A stretch of DNA of 7,494 bases from Mollicutes bacterium. Its GTDB lineage: Bacteria; Bacillota_I; Bacilli_A; Izemoplasmatales; Izemoplasmataceae. Location of the stretch: the NCBI GenBank assembly GCA_003559585.1, contig PWKX01000198.1:1-7494 (forward strand). Direction: 5' to 3'. The notes beneath the pieces were generated by a model. The model was not told where the DNA came from and did no database searches. It was given only the letters and a program-made list of their open reading frames with translations. Below, piece after piece: positions 6,874 through 7,494 of this stretch. How positions within the stretch are numbered: position 1 is the stretch's first letter; the number at the start of each line of letters is the position of its first letter. The translations under genes were made by a program, and so were the position numbers.

Positions 6874-7313
6874 GCGTCATCCTCACCTTTAAACAGGGAT
6901 ATATAAGCTTCATAGCCTTCTTTTTTTAAATCATCAACGGCAATAAACTTGAGTGCTGCAGAATTAATACAATAACGCAGGCCGCCTGATGCTTTAGGGC
7001 CATCATCAAACACATGTCCTAGATGGGCTTGATCATCAGGGGTTCTTACCTCTGTGCGTCGCATACCAAAAGAGGTGTCAAACACTTCTTTTAATGGTTG
7101 AACCGGTTTTGTGAAAGACGGCCACCCACAACCAGCATCATACTGTTCATTGGTTGTAAATACAACCTTTTTAGATACCACATCCACATAAATACCTGCT
7201 TTATCGTTTTGATAATAGGCATTATCAAATGGGGGTTCAGTCCCTTTTTCTTGTGTGATGTGAAATTGTAGTGGCGTTAAGGTTTCTTTTAACTTGCGCT
7301 TATCTTTAGCCAT
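6870..7313 (-). CDS. msrB: Peptide methionine-(R)-S-oxide reductase MsrB, zinc-free type
   Basis: A 147-residue MsrB that reduces the R epimer of methionine sulfoxide in oxidised proteins, normally with thioredoxin as electron donor, in the cytosol. Family blocks: LTPLQFHITQEKGTEPPF (12-29), GIYVDVV (40-46), GCGWPSF (61-67), HLGHVFDDGP (97-106) and RYCINSAALKF (113-123). C115 is the catalytic Cys and C62 the resolving Cys. These are the only two cysteines, so the CxxC zinc site of some MsrB enzymes is missing. The wording is close to the MsrB half of MsrA-MsrB fusions, but here the domain stands alone and no msrA is in the window. The ATG at 7313 is chosen over a GTG at 7322 because GAGGTGG at 7319-7325 sits 5 bases before it and would overlap the GTG. 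First gene of a likely operon with yaaA and the GGDEF gene. Confidence 0.95.
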   Translation of the reverse strand: MAKDKRKLKETLTPLQFHITQEKGTEPPFDNAYYQNDKAGIYVDVVSKKVVFTTNEQYDAGCGWPSFTKPVQPLKEVFDTSFGMRRTEVRTPDDQAHLGHVFDDGPKASGGLRYCINSAALKFIAVDDLKKEGYEAYISLFKGEDDA

Positions 7314-7318
7314 GAGAA

Positions 7319-7325
7319 CCACCTC
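7319..7325 (-). promoter_or_regulatory. Shine-Dalgarno site deciding the msrB start
   Basis: GAGGTGG on the minus strand, 5 bases upstream of the ATG at 7313. The longer reading frame's GTG start at 7320-7322 lies inside this site, which argues against it. Confidence 0.75.
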
Positions 7326-7333
7326 TTATACAT

Positions 7334-7342
7334 AGTTTAACA
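7334..7342 (-). promoter_or_regulatory. Possible extended -10 of the msrB-yaaA-GGDEF operon
   Basis: TGTTAAACT on the minus strand resembles the TGTTATAAT element before tig and the RNase J gene. No good -35 is seen at the expected distance (ACCACC), and the leader would be very short, about 14 bases. A TTTACC-17-TATAAG alternative (7325-7353) is a better box match, but its -10 overlaps the Shine-Dalgarno site. Tentative. Confidence 0.3.
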
Positions 7343-7380
7343 CGTCAGGTAAAATGGGTGGTGTAAATCACGCTTGATTG

Positions 7381-7494
7381 TTAGTGAATATCGATGTCAT
7401 CATCATCTTGAAAGTCAAACGTTTTGCTAAAAGCTTGCCGACCTTTATGCACAAACCGCATCGTTTTTTGTGGGAATAATAAGGTGTTTAAGAT
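7381..7494 (-). CDS. C-terminal end of an unrecognised protein (partial at window edge)
   Basis: An open frame of 37 codons enters from the right edge on the minus strand and ends at TAA (7381-7383). The visible tail includes RFVHKGRQAFSKTFDF followed by the acidic ending QDDDDIDIH. The first residues (ILNTLLFP) are hydrophobic, then basic, then acidic, which would fit the cytosolic tail of a membrane protein but does not prove it. I do not recognise the family. It has the same strand as msrB, with 67 bases between them. The gap holds only a 5-base-pair inverted repeat without a T-run, so no clear terminator separates it from the msrB operon. That the frame is a real gene rests on its being open to the edge, on strand agreement and on its placement. 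Confidence 0.6.
   Translation of the reverse strand: MLNTLLFPQKTMRFVHKGRQAFSKTFDFQDDDDIDIH

Noticed and set aside
6704..6892. Plus-strand open frame of 62 codons over the yaaA start
   Set aside because: Antisense to conserved yaaA residues and the msrB-yaaA junction; no supporting signal.
7366..7379. AATCA-CGCT-TGATT inverted repeat between the right-edge gene and msrB
   Set aside because: Only 5 base pairs, AT-rich and without a T-run on the minus strand; too weak for a terminator and not clearly an operator.

Overview
The window looks like chromosomal housekeeping sequence from a low-GC, Gram-positive-derived bacterium of the Bacilli/Mollicutes side, for example an Acholeplasma- or Izemoplasma-like lineage. 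This placement is inferred from gene content (RecU of the Bacillus type, RNase J, AT-rich coding sequence, AGGAGG Shine-Dalgarno sites) and not from a phylogenetic marker. TGA is used as a stop (end of msrB) and Trp is encoded by TGG, so the Mycoplasma/Spiroplasma code does not apply. I see no tRNA, rRNA, CRISPR array, insertion sequence or prophage gene.

Left part, all minus strand. At the left edge is the 5' part of a Cof-type HAD hydrolase gene. It is separated by a strong hairpin terminator from tig (trigger factor), which has its own clear promoter. Upstream of tig lies a two-gene unit: an RNase J family gene with a good extended -10 promoter, followed by an overlapping Nudix hydrolase gene. 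No terminator is visible between the Nudix gene and tig, so readthrough into tig is possible.

Middle. recU (Holliday junction resolvase) is the only plus-strand gene. It is divergent from the RNase J gene across 136 bases and convergent with a diguanylate cyclase gene. The two convergent genes share one bidirectional terminator, with the recU stop codon inside its loop.

Right part, minus strand. msrB, yaaA and a 7TM-PAS-GGDEF gene form a tight operon (4-base overlap, then an 8-base gap). This places methionine sulfoxide repair, a peroxide-stress protein of the YaaA family and a membrane-bound c-di-GMP synthase in one transcript. At the right edge is the 3' end of an unrecognised gene with an acidic tail.

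No wholly new system is evident. The most interesting points are the Nudix gene translationally overlapped with an RNase J whose active site looks partly degenerate, and the oxidative-stress/c-di-GMP operon.
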